Positions 1 to 8,214 of a stretch of DNA of 64,000 bases are shown in pieces. The position numbers were made by a program, and so were the translations under genes. The stretch is taken from contig NZ_JBDJKW010000002.1 in the NCBI RefSeq assembly GCF_039673065.1, positions 124,001 to 188,000 on the forward strand. Direction: 5' to 3'. The notes beneath the pieces are model-generated. The model was given only the letters and a program-made list of their open reading frames with translations, had not been told where the DNA came from and searched no databases. Origin of the DNA: Allobosea sp039673065 (lineage in GTDB: Bacteria; Pseudomonadota; Alphaproteobacteria; Rhizobiales; Beijerinckiaceae). The number at the start of each line of letters is the position of its first letter. The stretch's first letter is position 1.

Positions 1-1395
1 TTCGACGCCGAGCACCGCTTCATGGCGACGCTGCACGAGGACGGCGCCGGCCGTCGCACGATCTTGGTAAAGGGCGCGCCAGAGCGGCTGCTCGCCATGT
101 GCGCGCTCCAGGCGGGGGCGGGCGAGCCCCAGCCGCTCGACCATGCCTTCTGGACGGCTTCGATCGCCGAGGCGGCCGGCGCCGGCGAGCGCGTGCTCGG
201 CTTCGCGGCGAAGCCTGTCGCGGGCGAGGTCGAGACGATCGCCCGTGATGTGCTGGCGGACGGTCTCGTCTTCCTCGGGCTGGTCGGCTTCATCGATCCC
301 CCGCGCGACGAGGCGGTGGCTGCGGTCCGCGAATGCCGCTCGGCCGGGATCGGGGTCAAGATGATCACCGGCGACCATGGCGCGACGGCCGCGGCGATCG
401 CCCGCCAGCTCGGCCTGGCCGAGGCGCCACGCGTGGTGACGGGGGCCGAGCTGGAGACGGTGAGCGAGGACGAGCTTCCGGCGCTTGCGCTGGCGACCCA
501 TGTCTTCGCGCGCGCCAATCCGGAGCACAAGCTGCGCATCGTGCGGGCCCTGCAATCGACCGGCGCGGTGGTGGCGATGACCGGCGACGGCGTCAACGAC
601 GCGCCGTCGCTGAAGCAGGCGGATGTCGGCATCGCCATGGGGCGAAAGGGCACGGAAGCCGCCAAGCAGGCCGCGCAGATGGTGCTGACCGACGACAATT
701 TCGCGACGATCGTCGCCGCCGTGCACGAGGGCCGCACGGTCTACGACAACATCCGCAAGGTGATCGCCTGGACCATCCCGACCAATGGCGGCGAGGTGCT
801 GATGATCATCGCCGCGATCGCGCTCGGCATGGCGCTGCCGATGACGGCGGTGCAGATCCTCTGGCTCAACCTGGTGCTGACGGTGACGCTCGGCCTGGTG
901 CTCGCCTTCGAGCCGGCTGAGCCCGATACGATGCGGCGCATGCCGCGGGCGCCGGACAGCGCGCTGCTGACGCCGTTCCTGCTTTGGCGCGTGGTGCTGG
1001 TCTCGGCACTGTTCATGCTGGGCGGCTTCGGCATCTTCGCCTATGCCCGGGCGAAGGGCCTCTCCGACGAGACCGCACGCACCATGGTGGTCAACACGCT
1101 GGTCGTCATGGAAATCTTCTACCTGTTCAACGTCCGCTTCCTGCACGGGCGCTCGCTGAGCTGGCGCGGCGCGCTGGGCACGCCGAGCGTGCTGCTGGCG
1201 ATCGCGGCGGTGGTGACGGCGCAGCTCGGCTTCACCTATGCTCCCTGGATGCAGGATCTGTTCGGCACGCGCCCGGTCGCCTTGGCCGACGGCGTCGTCA
1301 TCGTGCTGATCGGCGTCGCCATGTTCGGCCTGCTGGAGGGCGAGAAGCTCGTCCTGCGCCGGACGGGGCTGATGGCACGGCTCGGCGGCGTCTGA
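1..1395 (+). CDS. P-type cation-transporting ATPase, C-terminal part (5' end outside window)
   Basis: The frame is open from base 1, so the N-terminal part (actuator domain and the DKTGT phosphorylation site) lies outside the window. The visible 464 residues hold the end of the nucleotide-binding domain with KGAPE near residues 24-28. The HAD phosphorylation-domain hinge TGDGVNDAP follows near 193-202. The C-terminal membrane domain has the LWLNLVLT-type M6 segment and several hydrophobic helices. These features place it in the Ca2+/H+/Mg2+-like P2/P3 group rather than the heavy-metal P1B group. The ion cannot be read from this part. The downstream universal stress genes suggest it belongs to a stress response unit. 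Family confidence is high and substrate is unknown. Confidence 0.9.
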   Translation, partial: FDAEHRFMATLHEDGAGRRTILVKGAPERLLAMCALQAGAGEPQPLDHAFWTASIAEAAGAGERVLGFAAKPVAGEVETIARDVLADGLVFLGLVGFIDPPRDEAVAAVRECRSAGIGVKMITGDHGATAAAIARQLGLAEAPRVVTGAELETVSEDELPALALATHVFARANPEHKLRIVRALQSTGAVVAMTGDGVNDAPSLKQADVGIAMGRKGTEAAKQAAQMVLTDDNFATIVAAVHEGRTVYDNIRKVIAWTIPTNGGEVLMIIAAIALGMALPMTAVQILWLNLVLTVTLGLVLAFEPAEPDTMRRMPRAPDSALLTPFLLWRVVLVSALFMLGGFGIFAYARAKGLSDETARTMVVNTLVVMEIFYLFNVRFLHGRSLSWRGALGTPSVLLAIAAVVTAQLGFTYAPWMQDLFGTRPVALADGVVIVLIGVAMFGLLEGEKLVLRRTGLMARLGGV

Positions 1396-1436
1396 CGCCG
1401 CGGCTGCGCGAGACCACGGACTTCAAGGAGAGAGCG

Positions 1437-2312
1437 ATGCCTTCGACCCCCGCCACCGCCAACCTGCCGCGCAGGCTCCTGCTGGCGACCGATCTGAGCT
1501 GCCGCTGCGACCGGGCGCTCGATCGCGCCGTGGCGCTCTGCCGCCAGTGGCAGGCGGAGCTGGTCGTGGTCCACGCGCTGGAGAGCCAGCGGGCGATCGT
1601 CCCGCGCGAGCAGATCTCGGCGGAGGCGCGCATCGCCGAGGTGGAAGGGCGCCTGAAGCGCGACCTCGCCGGGGCATTCCTGCAGCCGACGATCGTGGTC
1701 GAGCCCGGCGATCCGGCCGAGCTCGTGCTGCGCAGCGTCGCCGAGCAGGGCTGCGACCTGATCGTCGCGGGCATTGCGCGCGACGAGATCTTCGGCCGGA
1801 TCGCGCTCGGCAATACGGTGGATGCGCTGCTGCGCGCCGCGCCGGTGCCGCTGCTCGTGGTCAAGGACCGTCCGCACGGCGCCTATGAGCGCGTGCTGGT
1901 GGCGACCGATTTCTCGGGGGACGCGCAGGCCGCACTCGCCATGGCGGTGCGGATCGCGCCGAACGGCCTGACCCTCTTCCATGCCTTCGATGCGCCGTTC
2001 TCGGGCTGGACCGGGCGGACGCAGTACCTCGCCGATGCGCAGGCGGCGGCGCTCGAGCGGTCGGCCGCCTTCCTGGCGGAGGCGCCGATCCCCGAAGCGG
2101 CCAAGGCGAGCATCGTCTCGATCGCCGAGAACGGCACGCTCGGCCCGCTCTTGCAGGCCCATGTCGCCAGCCAGCAGGTCGATCTCGTGGTGCTCGGCCT
2201 GCCGCAGCGCGGCTTCGTGGTCGAGACGCTGATCGGCAGCCGTGCGCGGGCCGTGCTCGACGAGGTGCATTGCGACCTGCTGCTGGTCAGGGCCGCGGCT
2301 GCCTCTACGTAA
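1437..2312 (+). CDS. Universal stress protein, tandem two-domain
   Basis: Protein of 291 residues made of two UspA-like alpha/beta domains, about 1-150 and 151-291. Each domain begins with a beta strand ending in ATD (LLLATDLS and VLVATDFS). Each ends with a glycine-rich loop before the last strand: GRIALGNTVDALL in the first, and a GSRARAVL stretch in the second, matching the ATP-binding type of Usp. The ATG at 1437 follows an AAGGAGAGA ribosome binding site and lies 41 bases after the ATPase stop, so the two are probably co-transcribed. Usp proteins act in the cytoplasm during starvation, oxygen limitation and other stress. The ligand and partner are not visible here. Confidence 0.88.
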   Translation: MPSTPATANLPRRLLLATDLSCRCDRALDRAVALCRQWQAELVVVHALESQRAIVPREQISAEARIAEVEGRLKRDLAGAFLQPTIVVEPGDPAELVLRSVAEQGCDLIVAGIARDEIFGRIALGNTVDALLRAAPVPLLVVKDRPHGAYERVLVATDFSGDAQAALAMAVRIAPNGLTLFHAFDAPFSGWTGRTQYLADAQAAALERSAAFLAEAPIPEAAKASIVSIAENGTLGPLLQAHVASQQVDLVVLGLPQRGFVVETLIGSRARAVLDEVHCDLLLVRAAAAST

Positions 2313-2457
2313 ACTTTGGTAGGGGGTGCCTGCATCGGCCGGGCTGATTTGCGTCGGATCAATGGCATGGCGGCGAAAGCCGGTTCTAGTCCCGGCCGAT
2401 CGCCGCAACGCCGCCGCCGCCCGATCCCAAGCGGCGGAGACGCACCAGGAGGAACCG

Positions 2458-2841
2458 ATGACCGCGCTGCCGACCAGTTTTCGCAAGATCCGGCTCGAGC
2501 TCGCCCGTGAACCGGGGCACCCCCAGGGCAATCCGAACGACGGCTACGAGTTCGTGGCGCCGCTGCTGCTCGACGGCCGCATCGACGCCGCCGCCTGGCG
2601 CGAGCATCGCGAGCATTGCCGCGTGCGCCGCTTCCAGGACGACGCGGAGCAGCGCTCCGGCTGGCTGGCGCGCAAGCCCGGCGGCCAGTGGTTCTTCGAC
2701 TACCAGCGCGGCCACGACGCCGACGACGAGGCGGGCTTCCGTTTTTCCGAGGAGCGGTTCGTGCCGGGCGAATACGCCTCGATCCGCAATGAGGACGATG
2801 AGATGCATACCTATCGCGTCGTCTCCGTCCTGCCGCTCTGA
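2458..2841 (+). CDS. Conserved hypothetical protein between two universal stress genes
   Basis: A 127-residue soluble protein without signal peptide or membrane segment. The ATG at 2458 has a strong AGGAGG ribosome binding site nine bases upstream; an in-frame ATG at 2326 would give 44 extra low-quality residues and lacks such a site. The protein is acidic and rich in Asp, Glu, Arg and aromatic residues, with stretches such as GQWFFDYQRG and a C-terminal HTYRVVSV strand, suggesting a small compact beta-rich fold. I do not recognise the family. It lies between two Usp genes in the same direction, so a role in the same stress response is an inference from position only. Confidence 0.75.
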   Translation: MTALPTSFRKIRLELAREPGHPQGNPNDGYEFVAPLLLDGRIDAAAWREHREHCRVRRFQDDAEQRSGWLARKPGGQWFFDYQRGHDADDEAGFRFSEERFVPGEYASIRNEDDEMHTYRVVSVLPL

Positions 2842-2883
2842 CCCTGTGGCACCAGACCGAACAACGAGAGGGAGCCCGCCATC

Positions 2884-3729
2884 ATGGCCCATGATTTCAA
2901 GAGCCTGCTGATCGGCCTTCTGCCGTCGGACGAGGATGCCGGCGCGGTGACGCCCGCCGTCGCCTGCGGCATCGCGCTGGCCCGGCGCTTCGGGGCGCGC
3001 GCCACCGTCCATGCCTTCGTTCCGCGCGTCGTTGCGCCCTACAGCGCGGTCGGCGGCTTCGCCTCCGGCCTCGTCGCCAGCGAGAATGCGCGCCGCCGCG
3101 AGCTGGCCTCGGCAGCGGCCGCAGCCGCGGCCGAGGCGGCGACCGCCGCCGGGATTGCCCATGTCGTGGACGTGCCGGACCTGCCCTTCGACGAGCTCAG
3201 CGACCGGTTCGACCAGCTGTCGCGCCTGCAGGATCTCGTGGTGCTCGACGCCGGCGACGACAAGCTGGCCGGTGGCGGCCACGTCATCGAGGAGGCGCTG
3301 TTCAACAGTGGCCGCCCGGTGCTGGTGGTGCCGAAGACCGGCGGCAATGCCGAGCCGCGTCGCATCGCCATCGCCTGGGACGGCAGCGCCCGCTCGGCGC
3401 GCGCCGTCGGCGACGCGCTGCCGCTGCTGAAGGCGGCGCGGGCTGTCTCGGTGATCGTCGTGGCAGGCGAGAAGGATCTCAGCCGCGCCGCGTCCGGCCG
3501 CGACCTGCTGGCCTATCTCGCGCTGCACGGCGTCACCGGCGAACTGGCGACGATCCAGGCGGTCGGCGGCGACGTCGCCGAGGCGCTGCGCCGGCATCTC
3601 GTCGCGGCCAAGGACGAAATGCTCGTCATGGGCGCTTTCGTGCACTCGCGCTTCCGGCAGGCCGTACTCGGCGGCGTCACGCGTTCGCTGTTGCAGAGCA
3701 GCCCGGTGCCGCTCTTCCTGGCGCATTGA
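2884..3729 (+). CDS. Universal stress protein, two-domain
   Basis: Protein of 281 residues with a degenerate N-terminal Usp domain and a better conserved C-terminal one starting near RRIAIAWDGS. The end reads GGVTRSLLQSSPVPLFLAH, the usual Usp glycine loop and last beta strand. The N-terminal half has an Ala-rich helix around residues 70-95. The start ATG is preceded by GAGAGGGAG. It is the last gene of the ATPase-Usp-unknown-Usp series. Tandem Usp proteins of this kind are common in Alphaproteobacteria under low-oxygen or stationary-phase control, but no regulator site was recognised here. Confidence 0.85.
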   Translation: MAHDFKSLLIGLLPSDEDAGAVTPAVACGIALARRFGARATVHAFVPRVVAPYSAVGGFASGLVASENARRRELASAAAAAAAEAATAAGIAHVVDVPDLPFDELSDRFDQLSRLQDLVVLDAGDDKLAGGGHVIEEALFNSGRPVLVVPKTGGNAEPRRIAIAWDGSARSARAVGDALPLLKAARAVSVIVVAGEKDLSRAASGRDLLAYLALHGVTGELATIQAVGGDVAEALRRHLVAAKDEMLVMGAFVHSRFRQAVLGGVTRSLLQSSPVPLFLAH

Positions 3730-3964
3730 GCGCGTAGACAGCGCATCACCCCGATCATGCGTCCCGTGCGGCTTGCCTGCGGGGTGCATGGGCGGTCCGG
3801 GGCGTCCCGTCCTCGTCCGCTCACCGCGGACGGGTCCGGGGGGAGGCCGACGGGCGTCGCCGGACCGCCACCGACATCTGCACCGCCCTGCGGCATGGGC
3901 TTGCCCCCGCGCCGCGGGGCGGTGACAGTCCGCCCGCCATTGGTGCGGAAGGATTTGTCGGACG
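3730..3964 (+). promoter_or_regulatory. GC-rich structured leader with mutually exclusive hairpins upstream of the DUF1989 gene
   Basis: This 235-base gap has no convincing gene but contains dense complementarity. GGCGGTCCGG at 3791-3800 is the exact reverse complement of CCGGACCGCC at 3860-3869. They enclose a 7-bp hairpin at 3814-3832. GGTCCGG at 3833-3839 can pair with 3860-3866 instead, competing with the long stem. Closer to the gene, 3905-3919 forms a 6-bp hairpin that shares bases 3917-3919 with a second 6-bp hairpin at 3917-3935, just before the GAAGGA ribosome binding site at 3948-3953. Alternative pairings of this kind suggest an RNA regulator. I did not find the ykkC/guanidine-I, mini-ykkC, cobalamin or FMN consensus. 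High G+C makes chance pairing likelier, so confidence is modest. Confidence 0.4.
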
Positions 3965-4840
3965 ATGTCGCAACAGCCGCTCACACCACCCGCCGACGCC
4001 GGGGCCCGTCGGGCCCGGCGCCCCGTCGTCGTCTATCCGAACGGCACGCTGCCCGGCGCCGACATGGCGCTGCTCGGCGCGGCGCGCCTCGGCATGACGC
4101 TCGTCGAGGCGCTGGAGGTGCCGCCGCGCGACGCCCGCGCCTTCCGCGTGCCGGCGGGCCATTTCGCGCGCATCGTCAGCATCGAGGGGCCGCAGGTCGG
4201 CGATCTCAACCTGTGGAACGTGCATGATCTTTCGGAGCGCTTCTTCAGCGGCAAGACGCGCGCGCTGCACGCCACCCATGTCGGCACGGGCGACCGGCTG
4301 TGGAGCACGCTGCCCTGGCTGCGGCCGATGGCGACGATCACGCACGACACGCTGGGCTGGTACGGTTTCGACGACGACGGGGCCGGCGTCCACGACGTGA
4401 TCGGCACGCGCTGCGATCCCTATACCCATCGCCTGCTGGGCGGCGGCGACTATCACCAGTGCTGCCATTCCAACCTGGCGCGGGCGCTGGGGCAGGCGCT
4501 CGGGCGCAAGGCCGCGGAGGTCGAGCATCACGTGCATGACGTGCTCAACGTCTTCATGTGCACCGGCTTCACCCGCGACACCCACCAGTACTTCATGAAG
4601 GCGAGCCCGGTGCGGCCCGGCGACTATCTCGAGCTCTTCGCCGAGATCGATCTGCTCGCCGCGCTCTCGGCCTGTCCGGGCGGCGATTGCGGCGAGACTC
4701 ACTCGAGCGACAGGGCCGCCTGCCATCCGCTCAGGGTCGAGATCTGGCGACCTGCCCCGGGCGCGCTGGACGGCTGGCGTGGGCCGGAGCGCAATCCTTA
4801 TGGACGCGGCCATGGCGAAACGCCGCAGGCGGGCGGCTGA
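3965..4840 (+). CDS. DUF1989 / urea carboxylase-associated family protein
   Basis: Protein of 291 residues with the DUF1989 hallmarks: FRVPAGHFARI, GDLNLWNVHD, the RCDPY segment, the CCHSNLARAL segment, a FMCTGF strand and a C-terminal GDCGETH stretch whose cysteines and histidines resemble a metal site. Members are known as urea carboxylase-associated or aminomethyltransferase-associated proteins and occur near urea or guanidine catabolism genes. No urea amidolyase, carboxyguanidine deiminase or guanidine carrier lies nearby, so its substrate cannot be told from context. It is monocistronic by appearance, and the leader upstream may control it. Confidence 0.82.
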   Translation: MSQQPLTPPADAGARRARRPVVVYPNGTLPGADMALLGAARLGMTLVEALEVPPRDARAFRVPAGHFARIVSIEGPQVGDLNLWNVHDLSERFFSGKTRALHATHVGTGDRLWSTLPWLRPMATITHDTLGWYGFDDDGAGVHDVIGTRCDPYTHRLLGGGDYHQCCHSNLARALGQALGRKAAEVEHHVHDVLNVFMCTGFTRDTHQYFMKASPVRPGDYLELFAEIDLLAALSACPGGDCGETHSSDRAACHPLRVEIWRPAPGALDGWRGPERNPYGRGHGETPQAGG

Positions 4841-5131
4841 GGCGACTTTGCGGCAGCGCGGCGAAACCCCTGTCGGAATGCGGATTTTCGGGGGCGAAAG
4901 CGCCCTGGTCGGCGCGGAAAGATGGCGCGGCGATGGAGCCGGGTTGACAGCGGTCGCATTTCCGACACCTTTGTGCCCGCCAAACAGGGCTAAGGGTGTC
5001 GTTCACCGGAGTCGCGCCGTCGCGTGCCTTCGGCTTAACGACCTCTTAACGGAATTGGCCGAAGGCTTTGCTTTCACCGCGCGATCGCGGCGAAACCGGC
5101 ATCGTTTTTGGCGCAGAAGCGAGATTCAGGC
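4841..5131. other. Intergenic promoter region upstream of rlpA
   Basis: About 290 bases without a convincing gene. It contains a TTGACA hexamer at 4943-4948 with no good -10 partner at 17 bases. It also holds a CtrA-type TTAA-N7-TTAA box at 5035-5049 lying within a 9-bp inverted repeat. GANTC sequences, the CcrM methylation target in Alphaproteobacteria, occur at 5009-5013 and 5123-5127; two such sites are not more than expected by chance in this length. Confidence 0.5.
5026..5066 (+). promoter_or_regulatory. CtrA-type box enclosed in an inverted repeat
   Basis: GCCTTCGGC at 5026-5034 and GCCGAAGGC at 5058-5066 are perfect reverse complements. The 23-base loop between them carries TTAA at 5035-5038 and TTAA at 5046-5049 separated by exactly seven bases, each followed by C. 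This is the full binding motif of the alphaproteobacterial cell-cycle regulator CtrA. It lies about 83-97 bases before the rlpA start, a sensible promoter distance. That CtrA binds here is an inference. Two TTAA words at this spacing are improbable by chance in DNA of this base composition. Confidence 0.65.
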
Positions 5132-6265
5132 ATGATGCGAGGCGAGAGCTCACCGGCCGAGGCCCTGGCCCACGCAGAGTCGGTCAGCGATCCTGCCTTC
5201 ACCGGACAGCCCGCCTACCGCACGGCCGTCCGCCTCGGCTGCGTCGTTCTCGCCGGCGTCTTCCTCGCCAACTGCGCCAACGATCAGGTCGCGCGTCGCG
5301 GCAAGTCGAAGGAAATCGGCGCCTTCTCCCATCCGAAATACGGCCAGGCCAGCCCGCGCGTGGTCGAGGACGGCAAGCCCGTACCGAAGGGCGGCGGTCG
5401 CGAACTCGTCGGCCGCAGCTACACCGTCGCGGGCAAGCGCTATACGCCCTACGAGAAGCCGGTCGGCTACACCCGCACCGGTCTCGCCTCCTGGTACGGC
5501 GTCGCCTTCCACGGCCGCCGCACGGCGAATGGCGAGGTCTATGACCGCCATGCAATCAGCGCCGCGCATCCGACCATGCCGCTGCCGGCCTATGCCCGGG
5601 TAACCAACGTCACCAATAATCGTTCCATCATCGTGCGCGTGAACGATCGCGGGCCGTTCCATTCCAACCGCATCATGGACGTGTCGCAGAAGACCGCCGA
5701 GGCGCTGGCCTTCCGGCATCTCGGCACCGCGCGGGTCAAGATCGAGTACATGGGCCGCGCCTCGCTCGGCGGTTCCGACGACAATATGCTGCTCGCCTCG
5801 CTGCGCACCGACGGCAGCCCGGCCTCCATCCCGGGCCGCAGCTCGACCGCCCAGATCGCCGAGGCCGAGCCGGCCGAGGAGGCGACGCCGGTTCGTGCCG
5901 CGCCGCCGGCGCCGCGCGCCGCCCCGTCGCAGCCGGTCGTGCAGGCCTATGCCGAGCAGCCGGCGCCGCGCACGGTGCAGAGCCCGATCATCCCGGTCAG
6001 CGCCAGCATCCCCGCCGGCGGCGTGCCGGTGCGTGGCGTGCGCCTGCCGCCAGAGCGTCCGTTCGATCTCGACACCATCGCCAATGCCGGCAAGCCGGTC
6101 CCGGCCGTGCGCCGCGCCGCCGCCTCCCAGCCGGTTTCCGGGCCGCGCACCAGCGTGGCCAGCCTGTTCGCCGCGCCCGAGCGGGCGCCAAGCGAGCGTT
6201 TCTCGGCCGGTCATCCGCTCTCGGGCGTCAAGTCGGACGCCCTGCGCCCCCTGTCGCGGAATTGA
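5132..6265 (+). CDS. rlpA: RlpA family septal/polar lytic transglycosylase, lipoprotein
   Basis: Protein of 377 residues. A hydrophobic segment ends in FLANC, a probable lipobox with the lipidated Cys near residue 48, after an unusually long N-terminal region. The double-psi beta-barrel RlpA core follows: LASWYGVAFHGRRTANGE, AAHPTMPLP and VRVNDRGPF with the catalytic Asp. The rest is Pro/Ala-rich and disordered, without a recognisable SPOR domain. The ATG at 5132 is followed directly by a second ATG at 5135. RlpA cleaves denuded glycan strands in the periplasm during daughter-cell separation. The D,D-carboxypeptidase follows closely, and the CtrA-type box upstream fits cell-cycle timing. Confidence 0.88.
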   Translation: MMRGESSPAEALAHAESVSDPAFTGQPAYRTAVRLGCVVLAGVFLANCANDQVARRGKSKEIGAFSHPKYGQASPRVVEDGKPVPKGGGRELVGRSYTVAGKRYTPYEKPVGYTRTGLASWYGVAFHGRRTANGEVYDRHAISAAHPTMPLPAYARVTNVTNNRSIIVRVNDRGPFHSNRIMDVSQKTAEALAFRHLGTARVKIEYMGRASLGGSDDNMLLASLRTDGSPASIPGRSSTAQIAEAEPAEEATPVRAAPPAPRAAPSQPVVQAYAEQPAPRTVQSPIIPVSASIPAGGVPVRGVRLPPERPFDLDTIANAGKPVPAVRRAAASQPVSGPRTSVASLFAAPERAPSERFSAGHPLSGVKSDALRPLSRN

Positions 6266-6313
6266 TCCGCGGCACGCTTGACCCGCTGCGCCTTGCCGGC
6301 ATCTGATCGCGGC

Positions 6314-7522
6314 ATGGCGCGGGCACTGCTCTTCTCGATCCCGAATCCGCCGAGGCGCCTGCGCCTCGGTCTGGCGTTGGCGTCCGCGCTGGCGCTGCTG
6401 CCGACGCTCGCCGCGGCGCAGGGCTTCCAGTCGGCCGCGCCCTATGCGGTGTTGCTCGATTCCGGCAGCGGCGCTGTCCTCTACGAGAAGGCCGCCGACG
6501 AATTGGTGGCTCCGGCCAGCATGGCCAAGATCGCCACCGCGCTGGTTGCCTTCGAGGAGATCGCCGGCGGCAAGATGACGCTCGAGACCGAGATCACCAT
6601 CTCGGAGAACGCCTGGCGAAAGGGCGGCGGCGTCTCGGGCGGTTCGACCATGTTCGCGATCGTGCACAGCCGCGTGAAGCTTGGCGACATCCTGCAGGGC
6701 ATGATCGTGCAGTCCGGCAACGACGCCTCGATCGCCTTCGCGGAGGCGGTGGCCGGCACCGAGGACGCCTTCGCGCGGATCATGACCGAGCGCGTCCGCA
6801 GGATCGGGCTGACGAAGTCGGTGTTCCGCAATGCGACCGGCATGGCGGACCCGCAGCAGAAGATGACCTCGCGCGACCTGGCGCTGCTCGCCGACCACAT
6901 CATCCGGACCTATCCGCAGCACTATCACTATTTCGGCCAGCGCGAGTTCACCTGGAACAAGATCCGGCAGAACAACCGCAATCCGCTGCTGGCGATGGAT
7001 ATCGGCGCCGACGGGTTGAAGACCGGCAATATCGATGAGACCGGTTACGGGCTGGTCGGCTCCGCGGTGCAGAACGAGCGGCGCCTCGTCGTGGTGGTCA
7101 ACGGGCTGAAGAACGCCCGCGACCGCGGCAACGAGGCGCGCAAGCTGCTGGAATGGGGCTTCCGCTCCTTCGAGCAGAAGGAATTGTTCGCCGCCGGCGA
7201 GACGGTCGGCGAGGCGAGCGTCTATGGCGGCGCGAAGGGGCGCGTCGCGCTGCGGGCCAAGGGGGCGATCAGCCTGCTGATGCCGCGCGGCGGCAGCGAG
7301 CGGCTCTCGGCCCGGATCGTCTACACCGGCCCGCTGACGGCGCCCGTCGCCGAGGGTGCCGAAGTCGCGCGGCTGGTGGTGCGGCGCGGCGAGGTCAAGA
7401 CGCTGGAGCTGCCGCTCTATGCGGCCGAGACGGTCGCCGTCGGCACGCTGCGGCAGCGCGCGTTCGACGCCCTGTTCGAAATGGGCACGGGCTGGATCCG
7501 GCAGGCGTTCAAGCGGGGCTGA
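6314..7522 (+). CDS. D-alanyl-D-alanine carboxypeptidase (PBP5/6-like, family S11)
   Basis: Protein of 402 residues with a Sec signal peptide ending near AAAQ (residue 36). The penicillin-binding triad is present in order: SMAK at 69-72, SGN at 134-136 and KTG at 236-238. A C-terminal PBP5-type beta domain and a terminal amphipathic helix (near MGTGWIRQAFKRG) follow, which would hold it to the outer face of the inner membrane. It removes the terminal D-Ala of muropeptides. The ATG at 6314 begins the signal peptide; an earlier in-frame start at 6278 would add 12 residues. It lies 48 bases after rlpA, and tmk follows after 5 bases. Confidence 0.93.
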   Translation: MARALLFSIPNPPRRLRLGLALASALALLPTLAAAQGFQSAAPYAVLLDSGSGAVLYEKAADELVAPASMAKIATALVAFEEIAGGKMTLETEITISENAWRKGGGVSGGSTMFAIVHSRVKLGDILQGMIVQSGNDASIAFAEAVAGTEDAFARIMTERVRRIGLTKSVFRNATGMADPQQKMTSRDLALLADHIIRTYPQHYHYFGQREFTWNKIRQNNRNPLLAMDIGADGLKTGNIDETGYGLVGSAVQNERRLVVVVNGLKNARDRGNEARKLLEWGFRSFEQKELFAAGETVGEASVYGGAKGRVALRAKGAISLLMPRGGSERLSARIVYTGPLTAPVAEGAEVARLVVRRGEVKTLELPLYAAETVAVGTLRQRAFDALFEMGTGWIRQAFKRG

Positions 7523-7527
7523 CGGGC

Positions 7528-8214
7528 ATGGCGAGGCGCGGTCAGGCCGGCAAGGGCGCGACGCCGGGCCGGTTCCTCACGCTGGAAGGCGGGGAGGGCG
7601 TGGGCAAGTCGACCCTGTCCAGGGCGCTGGCCGGCAGGCTCGAACGGCTCGGCATCGCTGTGGAGCTGACGCGCGAGCCTGGCGGATCGCCCAAGGCCGA
7701 GCGCATCCGGGAGGCGCTGCTCAGCGGACAGGTGAAGCCCTATGGCGCCTTCGCCGAGGCGCTGATGTTCTCAGCCGCCCGCATCGACCATCTCGACAAC
7801 CGCATCCGCCCGGCGCTGGCGGCCGGCCGCTGGGTGATCTGCGACCGCTTCATCGACTCGACGCGCGTCTATCAGGGCGTGCTCGGCGAGATCGCGCCCG
7901 ACAGGCTCGCGGCGCTGGAGGCGGTGGCGGTCGGCCCGACCATGCCGGACCTGACCTTCATCCTCGATCTCGCGCCCGAGACCGGGCTGGCGCGCGCGGC
8001 GCGGCGGCGGGCGCCGGGCGAGGCGGTCGACCGTTTCGAGGGCGAGACGCTGGCCTTCCATCGCCGGCTGCGCCAGGGCTTCCTCGATATCGCCGCCGCC
8101 GAGCCGGAGCGCTGCGTCGTGCTCGATGCCGGCCTGCCGGCCGAGACGCTGGCCGAAGCCGCCTGGGACGCACTGGCCAGCCGCCTGGGCTTGGCCCAGA
8201 TTGCGCCGGCATGA
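7528..8214 (+). CDS. tmk: Thymidylate kinase (dTMP kinase)
   Basis: Phosphorylates dTMP to dTDP. The protein has 228 residues with the P-loop GGEGVGKST at 21-29, the TREPGGSP loop, the DRF nucleotide-binding motif at 106-108, and an Arg-rich LID segment (RRRAPGEAVDRFE). Its stop codon overlaps the holB start as ATGA, so the two are translationally coupled. This tmk-holB pair is conserved in many bacteria and links dTTP supply with replication. Confidence 0.96.
   Translation: MARRGQAGKGATPGRFLTLEGGEGVGKSTLSRALAGRLERLGIAVELTREPGGSPKAERIREALLSGQVKPYGAFAEALMFSAARIDHLDNRIRPALAAGRWVICDRFIDSTRVYQGVLGEIAPDRLAALEAVAVGPTMPDLTFILDLAPETGLARAARRRAPGEAVDRFEGETLAFHRRLRQGFLDIAAAEPERCVVLDAGLPAETLAEAAWDALASRLGLAQIAPA

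Noticed and set aside
3730..3964. Guanidine (ykkC or mini-ykkC), cobalamin or FMN riboswitch
   Set aside because: The conserved single-stranded motifs of these classes were not found, so only an unassigned structured leader is reported.
3757..4227. Plus-strand frame covering the DUF1989 leader
   Set aside because: Its sequence is Pro/Arg/Gly-rich, has no ribosome binding site and overlaps the DUF1989 gene in another frame.
4943..4971. Sigma-70 promoter with TTGACA at 4943
   Set aside because: The -35 is perfect, but no acceptable -10 is found at 16-18 bases, so it is mentioned only within the intergenic description.
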